DNA of 5,285 bases from DASXMT01 sp035552655 (lineage in GTDB: Bacteria > Actinomycetota > Acidimicrobiia > Acidimicrobiales > RAAP-2), in NCBI GenBank assembly GCA_035552655.1, contig DASZLD010000230.1, positions 1 through 5,285 on the forward strand, read 5' to 3'. Positions 1-5,285 of the stretch are shown piece by piece (the first letter of the stretch is position 1; each line of letters begins with the position of its first letter). Made by a program: the position numbers and the translations under genes. The notes beneath the pieces are model-generated. The model was given only the letters and a program-made list of their open reading frames with translations. It ran no database searches and was not told the origin of the DNA.

Positions 1-1227
1 GGGGGAGGCCACGGCGGCGCCCAGTGCCACCGGCAACCCCTGACCGATGGCCCCGCCGGTGAGACAGAGCCAGTCGTGGGGAGGCGAACCGGCCGTCGAT
101 CCCGGGGCGAACAGGCTCGAGGTGTTCCCCTCGTCGGAGACGATCGCCCCCCCGGGTAGGAGGGCGCCGAGGGCCTGGCTCACGGCTTGGGCGGTGAGCT
201 CGCCGGTCGGCAGCTCCGGTCGGTCCTCTTGTGCACGCGGGGCGATGCCCGCCTGGACCTCCAACGCGGCACCGAGCGCGTCGAGCGCGGCGTCCAGGTC
301 GGTGCCGGGGCCCACCACTTCGTGCACCGTGCAACCGTCGGGAACCAGGTCGCTGGGCCGGTCCGGATAGGCGAAGAACGAGACGGGGGCCTTGGCGTCC
401 ACCAGCACCAGATGCCGGGTGCCCTCGAGCTGCATGACCGCAAATTCAGCCAGGTAGGCGAGGCGATCAACGGGTGGGCGGCCGGCGCCCCGCTCCAAGC
501 GGGCGGGGAAGGTCTCGGCCAGCACTCGGGCGCCGGTGGCAGCAGCGATGTCTGCCACCCGATCAAGGGCCGTTCCCGAGCACGCCCGGCCGCCGATCAG
601 GATGACGGCGGGCTCGGAGGACCGCAGGGCAGCGGCGGCCTCAGCGATGGCATCCTCTGACGGGCTGGTCCCGACTCCGGCCCCAACAGCCCGTGCTGGT
701 GCAGACGCGGCCCGGTCGAACCCATCGTCGTTGGACCAGGACACATCGGCAGGCAGGATGAGCGTGGCCACCGAGCCGGGAGGGCCGACTGCGGCGGACA
801 GGGCGGCCAGAGCATCGGCGATGAGGTCCGCCGTCGAGGCCGAGGTGCGGACGAAGGTGGACACGTTGCGGGCCACCGTCTCGATGTCCGACTGGAGCTG
901 TGCGTCGTATTTCCAATGGGTGGTGGCGTGGTCGCCCACGATGTTGAGCACCGGACTGTGAGCACGCCGGGCGTTGTGCAAGTTGGCCAGACCGTTCCCC
1001 AGCCCCGGTCCCAGATGGAGGAGCGTGGCCGCCGGCCGGCCGGCCATGCGGGCGTACCCGTCGGCCGCGCCGGTGGCCACCCCTTCGAACAGGGCGAGCA
1101 CGGCGCGCATGGCCGGGACGTCGTCGAGGGCGGCGACGAAATGCATCTCCGAAGTCCCCGGGTTGGTGAAGCAGGTGTCGACCCCCCGGTCGACCAGCGT
1201 GCGGATGAGGGCCTGGGCGCCGTTCAC
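1..1227 (-). CDS. TPP-dependent enzyme, acetolactate synthase / benzoylformate decarboxylase-like (3' end outside window)
   Basis: A thiamine-diphosphate enzyme expected to cleave or join C-C bonds next to the carbonyl of 2-oxoacids, in the cytosol. I read 409 uninterrupted codons from a GTG at 1227-1225 to the window edge; this family usually has about 515-550 residues, so roughly the last fifth is missing. The N-terminal PYR domain (about 1-170) begins with NPGTSEMHF (22-30). It has the activating glutamate Glu48 in FEGVATGAADGYAR (47-60), then LLHLGPGLGNGLANLHNARR (69-88). A short middle domain (about 190-310) contains a VILIGG stretch. The PP domain opens with DEGNTS (365-370) and GGAIGQGLPVALGAA (391-405); the GDG...N cofactor-binding motif lies beyond position 1. 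The sequence resembles a poorly characterised family annotated 'acetolactate synthase large subunit', but no regulatory small subunit is visible, so genuine branched-chain synthesis is unlikely. It is coupled to the oxidase gene upstream. Superfamily certain, substrate unknown. Confidence 0.9.
   Translation of the reverse strand, partial: MNGAQALIRTLVDRGVDTCFTNPGTSEMHFVAALDDVPAMRAVLALFEGVATGAADGYARMAGRPAATLLHLGPGLGNGLANLHNARRAHSPVLNIVGDHATTHWKYDAQLQSDIETVARNVSTFVRTSASTADLIADALAALSAAVGPPGSVATLILPADVSWSNDDGFDRAASAPARAVGAGVGTSPSEDAIAEAAAALRSSEPAVILIGGRACSGTALDRVADIAAATGARVLAETFPARLERGAGRPPVDRLAYLAEFAVMQLEGTRHLVLVDAKAPVSFFAYPDRPSDLVPDGCTVHEVVGPGTDLDAALDALGAALEVQAGIAPRAQEDRPELPTGELTAQAVSQALGALLPGGAIVSDEGNTSSLFAPGSTAGSPPHDWLCLTGGAIGQGLPVALGAAVASP
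1224..1227 (-). promoter_or_regulatory. GTGA stop/start overlap with internal ribosome binding site
   Basis: Read on the minus strand, the TGA stop of the FAD-linked oxidase (1226-1224) and the GTG start of the TPP enzyme (1227-1225) share bases in a GTGA overlap. A GGGAA ribosome-binding-like sequence (1239-1235) lies 7 bases upstream, inside the last codons of the oxidase. This arrangement indicates translational coupling and a common transcript. It also supports the choice of GTG as the start, because the conserved N-terminus of the TPP family begins at this codon. Confidence 0.8.
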
Positions 1228-2642
1228 CGGCCGGTTCCCGTCCAGGGGTCGGGGTCGAAGATGGCGCCGGGATTGAGGATGCCCTCGGGGTCGAAGCTGG
1301 TCTTGATGCGTCGCATGAGGGCCAGCTTGGCCGGATCCTCGAACTCGGCCAAGTACGGCTTCTTGGTTCTCCCGATACCGTGCTCGCCCGAGACGGCCCC
1401 GCCCAGGCCGATCCCGGCCGAGATGATGTCGTGCATGACGGCGTGACGGACAACCGGATCGGCCTGCCACACCGACAGGTGCACGTTCCCGTCGCCGGCA
1501 TGGCCGCAACCGATCACCAGTGAGGAGGTCTGGTCGGCCACGGTCGCGGCGGTGGTGAGAAAGTCCGGGATCGAGGCACGCGGCACCACCACGTCGAGGA
1601 GGTCGTCGGCCTCGGCCGCCTTGGACGCCCAAAAGGCTCGCTCCCTGGCCTCGATCAGCTGCGTCCCGGCCAGCGGGGGCAGGACGTAGACCTCGACGGC
1701 GCCCTCCTCGGCCAGTTGCTGGGCCAGGGACTCGGTGTCCTCCTCGAGCCGGTCTTGCCGGTGATCCTCCAGGACGACCACCAAATAGGCGGTTGTCTGT
1801 TTCTGGACCTCCTCGGGGATGCCCAGGTCGATGCCGGCTCGGGCGGTGATGCCGGCCATCGAGGCCCCGTCGATGTACTCGATCACCACCGGGTCGAGCC
1901 CACCGCTCACGAGGCGGGGAACGGCGGCGGCGATCCCCTCCATGGTGGCGAACGGGGCCAGCAGGGTGGCGTGGTGGTCGGGTCGGGGATGGAGGCGTAG
2001 AAGGATCTTGGTCACGAGAGCCAGGGTCCCCTCCGAACCGATCACCAGTTGGGTCAGGTCGTAGCCGCTGGTCGACTTCACGAACTTCCCACCGGCGGTG
2101 ATGACCTCACCGGTGCCGAGCACGGCCTCGATGCCCAGCACGTGATGGCGGGTCACGCCGTACTTGACGGCCCGCATCCCCCCGGCATTGGTGCCCACGT
2201 TGCCCCCGAGGCTGGCCGACGGCTCACCGGGGGACACCGGGTAGGTCAACCCGAGAGGAGCGAGCTCGGCATCCAACTCGACCAGGGTGAGACCGGGCTC
2301 CACCACGGCGACCTGGTTCTCGGTGTCGATTTCGAGGATCCGGGCCATCCGCTCGAACGACACCACCACACCGCCAGGCGTGGGGGCGCATCCCCCCGAG
2401 AGGCCCGTCCCTGAGCCTCGAGCCGTGAGGGGCACGCCGTGAAGCGCGGCCGTCACCACGATGGCGGCCACGTCATCGGTGGACCCGGGGCGCACCACGG
2501 CGACCGGGCGGGCGCTTTCAGCCGAGAGGGCCTCGTCGTGAGTGTCGCTCTCGTCGATGCCATCGCCCGAGCTGACGTTGGCCGCTCCCACGAGGTCGGA
2601 CAGGTGAGCCACCAGCGTGGCCGTGTCGATCACAATGCTCAT
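1224..2642 (-). CDS. GlcD-type FAD-linked 2-hydroxyacid oxidase/dehydrogenase
   Basis: A 472-residue flavoprotein of the VAO/PCMH fold (FAD_binding_4 plus FAD-oxidase_C). It is expected to oxidise a D-2-hydroxyacid such as glycolate, D-lactate or a larger homologue to the 2-oxoacid. The FAD domain has the PP loop RGSGTGLSGG (75-84), SASLGGNVGTNAGG (142-155) and YDLTQLVIGSEGTLALVTK (194-212). The C-terminal cap domain has GHAGDGNVHL (380-389) and SGEHGIGRTKKPYL (418-431). His381, His388 and Glu420 correspond to the metal/substrate-binding residues of D-2-hydroxyglutarate and D-lactate dehydrogenases. It ends with FDPEGILNPGAIF (450-462). Length fits GlcD (about 500) and no domain is missing. 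An in-frame ATG at 2702 would add 20 unconserved residues; I prefer the ATG at 2642, where the family N-terminus begins, although its ribosome binding site is weak. No GlcE/GlcF partner is seen downstream, so it probably acts as a single subunit. The substrate cannot be read from sequence. Confidence 0.93.
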   Translation of the reverse strand: MSIVIDTATLVAHLSDLVGAANVSSGDGIDESDTHDEALSAESARPVAVVRPGSTDDVAAIVVTAALHGVPLTARGSGTGLSGGCAPTPGGVVVSFERMARILEIDTENQVAVVEPGLTLVELDAELAPLGLTYPVSPGEPSASLGGNVGTNAGGMRAVKYGVTRHHVLGIEAVLGTGEVITAGGKFVKSTSGYDLTQLVIGSEGTLALVTKILLRLHPRPDHHATLLAPFATMEGIAAAVPRLVSGGLDPVVIEYIDGASMAGITARAGIDLGIPEEVQKQTTAYLVVVLEDHRQDRLEEDTESLAQQLAEEGAVEVYVLPPLAGTQLIEARERAFWASKAAEADDLLDVVVPRASIPDFLTTAATVADQTSSLVIGCGHAGDGNVHLSVWQADPVVRHAVMHDIISAGIGLGGAVSGEHGIGRTKKPYLAEFEDPAKLALMRRIKTSFDPEGILNPGAIFDPDPWTGTGR

Positions 2643-2730
2643 TCCTAGTCCAACCAGGGCGCGAACCGCCCCGCACCGCCGGGATCCATCGACCGCCCCC
2701 ATGGGCAGACCCGAGTCCAGGAGATCTCTC

Positions 2731-2738
2731 TATAGGTT
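2731..2738 (+). promoter_or_regulatory. Putative -10 element of the luciferase-like gene
   Basis: In the 124-bp divergent region, TATAGGTT contains TAGGTT (2733-2738), a common actinobacterial -10 hexamer. It would start transcription near 2745 and give a leader of about 20 bases that still holds the ribosome binding site. There is no recognisable -35 hexamer at the right distance (about 2710-2716). An 8-bp palindrome GAGATCTC (2721-2728) lies just upstream. On the minus strand I find no convincing promoter for the oxidase gene in 2643-2766. Confidence 0.4.
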
Positions 2739-2754
2739 GGTACCGAGCAAACCG

Positions 2755-2759
2755 AAGGA
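2755..2759 (+). promoter_or_regulatory. Ribosome binding site that fixes the luciferase-like start
   Basis: AAGGA sits 7 bases upstream of the ATG at 2767. It decides between this start and an in-frame ATG at 2617, which would add 50 residues that lack family resemblance and overlap the divergent oxidase gene. Confidence 0.75.
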
Positions 2760-2766
2760 CTCCGTC

Positions 2767-3759
2767 ATGCCCATCCCACTCTCGATCCTCGATCTGGCGC
2801 CCATCCGCAAGGGCGAGTCGATCAGCGACAGCTTCGCGGCGAGCGTCGTGCTGGCCCAGCACGCCGAGACCTGGGGATACCGGCGTGTCTGGTACGCCGA
2901 GCACCACAACATGTCCTCCATCGCCTCCTCGGCCACCAGCGTGATCATCGCCCATGTCGCCGCCCAGACCAACGAGATTCGCCTGGGCGCCGGCGGCATC
3001 ATGCTCCCCAACCACGCCCCGCTCACCATCGCCGAACAGTTCGGCACCCTCGAGGCCCTGCATCCCGGGCGGATCGACCTGGGACTGGGGCGCGCCCCCG
3101 GGTCGGACCAGAACACCATGTTCGCCCTCCGGCGCAACAACGCCTCGGCTGACCGTTTCCCCGAGGATGTGCTCGAGCTCCAGGGCTACCTCACCGGCGA
3201 GACCAGGGTCCCCGGGGTGAACGCCACCCCCGGCAAGGGCACCAACGTCCCGCTGTACATCCTGGGATCGTCGATGTTCGGAGCCACGCTGGCCGCCGCC
3301 CTCGGGCTCCCCTACGCCTTCGCCTCCCACTTCGCCCCCGATGCCCTCCAGCAGGCCGTCGCTGCCTATCGCCGCGAGTTCCGTCCTTCCGCTCAGCTCG
3401 ACCAGCCGTACGTCATCGCCGGGGTCAACGTGATCGCGGCCGACACCAAGTCGGCGGCCGAAGAACAGCTTCTGGCGGCCAAGCGAGGCCGGGCCAAGTC
3501 CCTGTTCGGCCGGGGACGGAGCCTGACCGACGAGGAGGCGGATGACATCCTCGCCTCACCCGCGGGCCGACACGTGGAGCAGATGGTGACCTATTCGGCG
3601 GTGGGGACAGCGTCCGAGGTCAGCGAGTACATCCAGGCCTTCGCCGTCCACGCCGACGCCGACGAGCTCATGGTGGCCCACCAATCGCCGTCGACGGAAG
3701 CCCGGCTGCGTTCGGTGGAGCTGTTGGCCGACTCGGTCGAGCCCGCTCAAGCCAGCTGA
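2767..3759 (+). CDS. Luciferase-like flavin-dependent monooxygenase (LLM class, group 1 / MsnO8 type)
   Basis: A 330-residue single-domain TIM barrel of the bacterial luciferase-like superfamily, cytosolic, expected to use reduced flavin (probably FMNH2 from a separate reductase) and O2. Family hallmarks are in order: SILDLAPIRKG (6-16); RRVWYAEHHNM (39-49), whose Glu45-His46-His47 match the EHH of LuxA; GAGGIMLPNHAPLTIAEQF (75-93); HPGRIDLGLGRAPGSD (99-114); and VPLYILGSSMFGATLAA (161-177). These are typical of the group 1 subfamily of about 325 residues rather than the F420-dependent members, which I infer from motif style. Codon use is strongly GC-biased: 4 of the first 50 codons end in A or T. 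It is transcribed away from the oxidase/TPP-enzyme operon and may share its regulation. A GC hairpin follows the stop. True light emission is very unlikely: this is a single subunit with no lux neighbours. The substrate is unknown. Confidence 0.92.
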   Translation: MPIPLSILDLAPIRKGESISDSFAASVVLAQHAETWGYRRVWYAEHHNMSSIASSATSVIIAHVAAQTNEIRLGAGGIMLPNHAPLTIAEQFGTLEALHPGRIDLGLGRAPGSDQNTMFALRRNNASADRFPEDVLELQGYLTGETRVPGVNATPGKGTNVPLYILGSSMFGATLAAALGLPYAFASHFAPDALQQAVAAYRREFRPSAQLDQPYVIAGVNVIAADTKSAAEEQLLAAKRGRAKSLFGRGRSLTDEEADDILASPAGRHVEQMVTYSAVGTASEVSEYIQAFAVHADADELMVAHQSPSTEARLRSVELLADSVEPAQAS

Positions 3760-3770
3760 CAGGCCGCAGA

Positions 3771-3787
3771 TGGGCCCTTCGGGCCCA
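3771..3787 (+). terminator. GC-rich hairpin after the luciferase-like gene
   Basis: TGGGCCC and GGGCCCA form a perfect 7-bp stem around a TTC loop, starting 11 bases after the stop at 3759. No U-run follows (the next bases are GGTTTGG), so it would be an imperfect intrinsic terminator or a 3'-end stabilising hairpin. U-poor terminators are often proposed in high-GC actinobacteria. Confidence 0.45.
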
Positions 3788-3790
3788 GGT

Positions 3791-3818
3791 TTGGAGGATC
3801 GGCGGTGATGGGTAGGCT
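3791..3818 (+). promoter_or_regulatory. Putative promoter of the DinB-GNAT gene pair
   Basis: TAGGCT (3813-3818) is a good actinobacterial -10 element. A partial -35 match, TTGGAG (3791-3796), lies 16 bases upstream. Transcription would start near 3825 and leave a leader of about 60 bases before the ATG at 3886. The position after the hairpin at 3771-3787 suggests a new transcription unit. Confidence 0.45.
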
Positions 3819-3871
3819 CGCAGAAATTACGGATATGCCGGAGATGCGCAGGCGCACTGATGGGCCCCGGT

Positions 3872-3878
3872 AGAGGAG
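3872..3878 (+). promoter_or_regulatory. Strong ribosome binding site of the DinB-family gene
   Basis: AGAGGAG lies 7 bases before the ATG at 3886, close to the ideal Shine-Dalgarno sequence and spacing. It supports that start and suggests good expression, in contrast with the GNAT gene that follows. Confidence 0.8.
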
Positions 3879-3885
3879 AGCATCG

Positions 3886-4401
3886 ATGACGAGCATTGAG
3901 CTACTGGTGGAGGCCTTTCAGCGCATCCGCGATGAGCTGCACCCGGCGGTGAACGGGCTCTCACCCGACGAGCTGGCATTCCGGCCGGAGGCCGAGTCCA
4001 ACTCCATCGCCTGGCTGGCGTGGCACCTGACCCGCATTCAAGATGATCATGTCGCCGGGCTCGACGGCAGCGAGCAGGTGTGGATGGCCAAGGGCTGGAA
4101 GGATCGGTTCGGGCTGCCCCTCGATCCATTCGATACCGGCTACGGGCACGACCCCGAGACCGTGGCCAAGGTCACCGCCGATGCCGCCTCCCTTCTCGGC
4201 TACTACGAGGACGTTCACGGAAAGACGGTGGGCTACGTGAGCTCTCTGGGCGAAGCAGACCTCTCTCGGGTCATAGACACGAGCTGGGACCCGCCGGTGA
4301 CGGTGAGCATCCGACTGGTCAGTGTGATCGCCGACGACCTCCAGCATGTGGGCCAGGCGGCCTACGTCCGAGGGATCCTCCTGCGCCGCTCGGCGTCCTG
4401 A
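3886..4401 (+). CDS. DinB / DUF664-family protein
   Basis: A 171-residue protein with the expected length and helical pattern of the four-helix-bundle DinB/YfiT superfamily. Members bind a divalent metal, and several use low-molecular-weight thiols such as mycothiol or bacillithiol in transfer or detoxification reactions. The conserved core is visible: SIAWLAWHLTRIQDDHVAG (40-58), then VWMAKGWKDRFGLP (65-78), DTGYGH (83-88), and the last helix DDLQHVGQAAYVRG (150-163). Candidate metal ligands are His47, His55 and His154. The second histidine found in many DinB last helices is absent; I recall the same pattern in related actinobacterial proteins, so this is probably a subfamily feature rather than damage. 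The gene has its own likely promoter and a strong ribosome binding site, and precedes a GNAT gene by 36 bases, probably on one transcript. The exact reaction is unknown; a mycothiol-linked role is inferred from the family and the actinobacterial context. Confidence 0.88.
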   Translation: MTSIELLVEAFQRIRDELHPAVNGLSPDELAFRPEAESNSIAWLAWHLTRIQDDHVAGLDGSEQVWMAKGWKDRFGLPLDPFDTGYGHDPETVAKVTADAASLLGYYEDVHGKTVGYVSSLGEADLSRVIDTSWDPPVTVSIRLVSVIADDLQHVGQAAYVRGILLRRSAS

Positions 4402-4437
4402 ACTCCGAGCCAGAGCGCCAGGGCACCGACGGCGACC

Positions 4438-4884
4438 ATGAGTCAGGTAGCCAGGGCCAGACCGGCGGTCGATGCGGACGTCGACGGCATCGTGGCTGTA
4501 CGCCGAGCGGCGTACACGACGCTTCAGGATCGTTACCCCAGCCCTGCTGACTTCGAGGGTCACCTCGCCGAGATGTCGAGAGATGTCCTGACGGAGGGAT
4601 CACTCGTATTGGTGGTCGGAGATGAGCACGACGAGATCGTGGGAACGGTCTCTGTCATCGGCGACTACATCCGCATGCTGGCGGTGAAGCCATCCCATCA
4701 AGGTCAGGGACTCGCCCACGAGCTTCTCCGGACAGCCATTGAGCGTGGTGGTCGCTACTTGAACACGGCGCCATGGATGACCGAAGCCCGCCAGCTCTAC
4801 AAGAGGCTCGGCTACCAGATGGACGACTCAAAGACCATTTGGGATGGGAACTGGGAGCTCCTTTGGTATGCCGTGGAGGGTTGA
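4438..4884 (+). CDS. GNAT-family N-acetyltransferase
   Basis: A 148-residue protein with one GNAT fold, expected to transfer an acetyl group from acetyl-CoA to an amine of a small molecule or protein. The N-terminal helix pair (ARPAVDADVDGIVAVRRAAY, 7-26) and the strand pair LVLVVGDEHDEIVGTVSV (56-73) are typical. The acetyl-CoA loop follows strand IRMLAVKP (78-85) as HQGQGLA (87-93), matching Q-x-x-G-x-A. Motif B appears as ARQLYKRLGYQ (117-127). The ATG at 4438 fits the domain boundary but lacks a good ribosome binding site: the nearest candidate, AGGG at 4420-4423, is 14 bases away. Translation may depend on ribosomes leaving the DinB gene 36 bases upstream. By hand count 41 of 148 codons end in A or T, clearly more than in the neighbours, which hints at a different origin. 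The substrate is unknown. Confidence 0.9.
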   Translation: MSQVARARPAVDADVDGIVAVRRAAYTTLQDRYPSPADFEGHLAEMSRDVLTEGSLVLVVGDEHDEIVGTVSVIGDYIRMLAVKPSHQGQGLAHELLRTAIERGGRYLNTAPWMTEARQLYKRLGYQMDDSKTIWDGNWELLWYAVEG

Positions 4885-4898
4885 TCGAGTACAGCTTG

Positions 4899-5285
4899 CT
4901 ATCCCTTGTAGGCGGCGTTCGTTCCCGGGTTCGTGGTCGTCGTGGATCCGGGATCCGTGGTGGTGGTTGAGCCCGGCGCGGTCGTCGTGGTGGTCGTGGG
5001 CAGGGCCGCGGGCCCAGAGGCGTTCATAGCCGCTGACGTTGACGGCAGGGCGACGGGGGCCACCGGATGGGCCACCAGGTAGTCGAAGATCTTCCGGACC
5101 ACAGGAGCCGAGGCCTGGGCGCCGTACCCGCCTTCGTTGATTTCGCTGACCACCACGTACTGCGGGTTGGGATTGGGACCGAACGCCACGAACCAGGAGG
5201 TCGGCTCCTGTGGGTTGCCATGAGCGTCGAGCCCCACACTGGCCGTCCCCGTCTTTCCGCCGAGCGTGAAGGCCGCCTGGTCCCA
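4899..5285 (-). CDS. Class B penicillin-binding protein, C-terminal end (PBP2/MrdA-like; 5' part outside window)
   Basis: The last 128 codons of a peptidoglycan transpeptidase, entering from the right edge and ending at a TAG (4901-4899). The third active-site motif of penicillin-binding proteins, KTGTA, is at 5255-5241. It is followed by TSWFVAFGPNPNPQYVVVSE, the usual strand after the active site, and APVVRKIFDYL, the closing helix. The SxxK and SxN motifs and the membrane anchor would lie outside. The pattern resembles PBP2 (MrdA, elongation) more than FtsI, but the fragment cannot settle this. The protein should be anchored by its N-terminus with this end outside the membrane. After the transpeptidase fold comes a low-complexity tail of about 55 residues rich in Ala, Pro and Thr, ending in NAAYKG. 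The gene converges on the GNAT gene with 14 bases between stop codons. Confidence 0.9.
   Translation of the reverse strand, partial: WDQAAFTLGGKTGTASVGLDAHGNPQEPTSWFVAFGPNPNPQYVVVSEINEGGYGAQASAPVVRKIFDYLVAHPVAPVALPSTSAAMNASGPAALPTTTTTTAPGSTTTTDPGSTTTTNPGTNAAYKG
4932..4979 (-). repeat. Two 24-bp tandem units encoding xPGSTTTT in the PBP tail
   Basis: Read on the minus strand, 4979-4956 encodes APGSTTTT and 4955-4932 encodes DPGSTTTT. A run of six Thr codons precedes them (4997-4980) and NPGT follows. The units differ at several synonymous or near-synonymous positions, so the repeat is clearer in protein than in DNA. Such Thr/Pro-Gly tails are typical of disordered extracytoplasmic linkers and possible O-glycosylation sites in actinobacteria. 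Confidence 0.8.

Noticed and set aside
147..153. Run of seven C in the TPP enzyme gene as a possible frameshift
   Set aside because: The frame before and after the run is the same and continues into the conserved DEGNTS and GGAIGQG motifs, so the gene is intact here.
1030..1045. CCGGCC repeats as a possible structural element
   Set aside because: They encode an ordinary Met-Ala-Gly-Arg-Pro-Ala segment conserved in the TPP family; the repeat follows from GC-rich codons.
187..1446. Long plus-strand open frames opposite the TPP enzyme and the end of the oxidase gene
   Set aside because: They are antisense to well-supported genes, show no recognisable motifs, have Gly/Arg/Ala-rich composition, and are expected by chance in GC-rich DNA.
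2643..2702. Upstream ATG extending the oxidase by 20 residues
   Set aside because: The added residues are Arg/Gly-rich without family resemblance, and the family N-terminus begins at the ATG at 2642.
2617..2766. Upstream ATG extending the luciferase-like protein by 50 residues
   Set aside because: The extension overlaps the oxidase start, has no ribosome binding site that I can see, and is unlike the family; the ATG at 2767 has AAGGA at ideal spacing.
2518..3330. A 270-codon minus-strand open frame opposite the luciferase-like gene
   Set aside because: Very Gly-rich, without family resemblance, and it overlaps both a clear plus-strand gene and the start of the oxidase gene in another frame.
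2767..3759. Bioluminescence (lux) function
   Set aside because: Only one LLM subunit is present, without a beta subunit or luxCDE genes; group 1 LLM proteins are generally non-luminescent oxidoreductases.
3859..3867. GATGGGCCC repeated from 3769-3777, as a possible direct-repeat regulatory site
   Set aside because: Only nine bases, spaced 90 bases apart, and the first copy is explained by the hairpin; likely chance.

Overview
The window is a dense, GC-rich stretch of bacterial chromosome with six protein genes, two of them cut by the window edges. Strongly G/C-biased codon use, TAGGTT/TAGGCT-type -10 elements, a DUF664-type DinB protein and a penicillin-binding protein with a Thr/Pro-Gly tail all point to a high-GC actinobacterium. 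The Thr-rich tail makes me lean towards class Acidimicrobiia, but that is inference without any marker gene.

Left part (1-2642, minus strand): a two-gene operon. The upstream gene encodes a GlcD-type FAD-linked 2-hydroxyacid oxidase/dehydrogenase (1224-2642). Its stop codon overlaps the GTG start of a thiamine-diphosphate (TPP) enzyme of the acetolactate synthase/benzoylformate decarboxylase superfamily (1-1227, C-terminus outside the window). The likely logic is oxidation of a 2-hydroxyacid to a 2-oxoacid, followed by decarboxylation or carboligation of that product.

Centre (2643-3759): a 124-bp divergent intergenic region leads to a plus-strand luciferase-like flavin monooxygenase (LLM, 'group 1'/MsnO8 type; 2767-3759). 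It is followed by a GC hairpin. An aldehyde or related carbonyl substrate would fit a shared pathway with the left operon, but this is a hypothesis.

Right part (3760-4884, plus strand): a promoter-like sequence precedes a DinB/DUF664 protein (3886-4401), then a GNAT N-acetyltransferase (4438-4884) with noticeably lower third-position GC. Fourteen bases past the GNAT stop, the C-terminal 128 codons of a class B penicillin-binding protein (4899-5285, minus strand) arrive from the opposite direction, ending in a short tandem-repeat Thr-rich tail.

I see no RNA gene, CRISPR array, insertion sequence, attachment site or phage gene, and no stretch over 300 bases without a gene. Nothing here amounts to a clearly new system. 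The most interesting item is the oxidase/TPP-enzyme pair next to the divergent monooxygenase.
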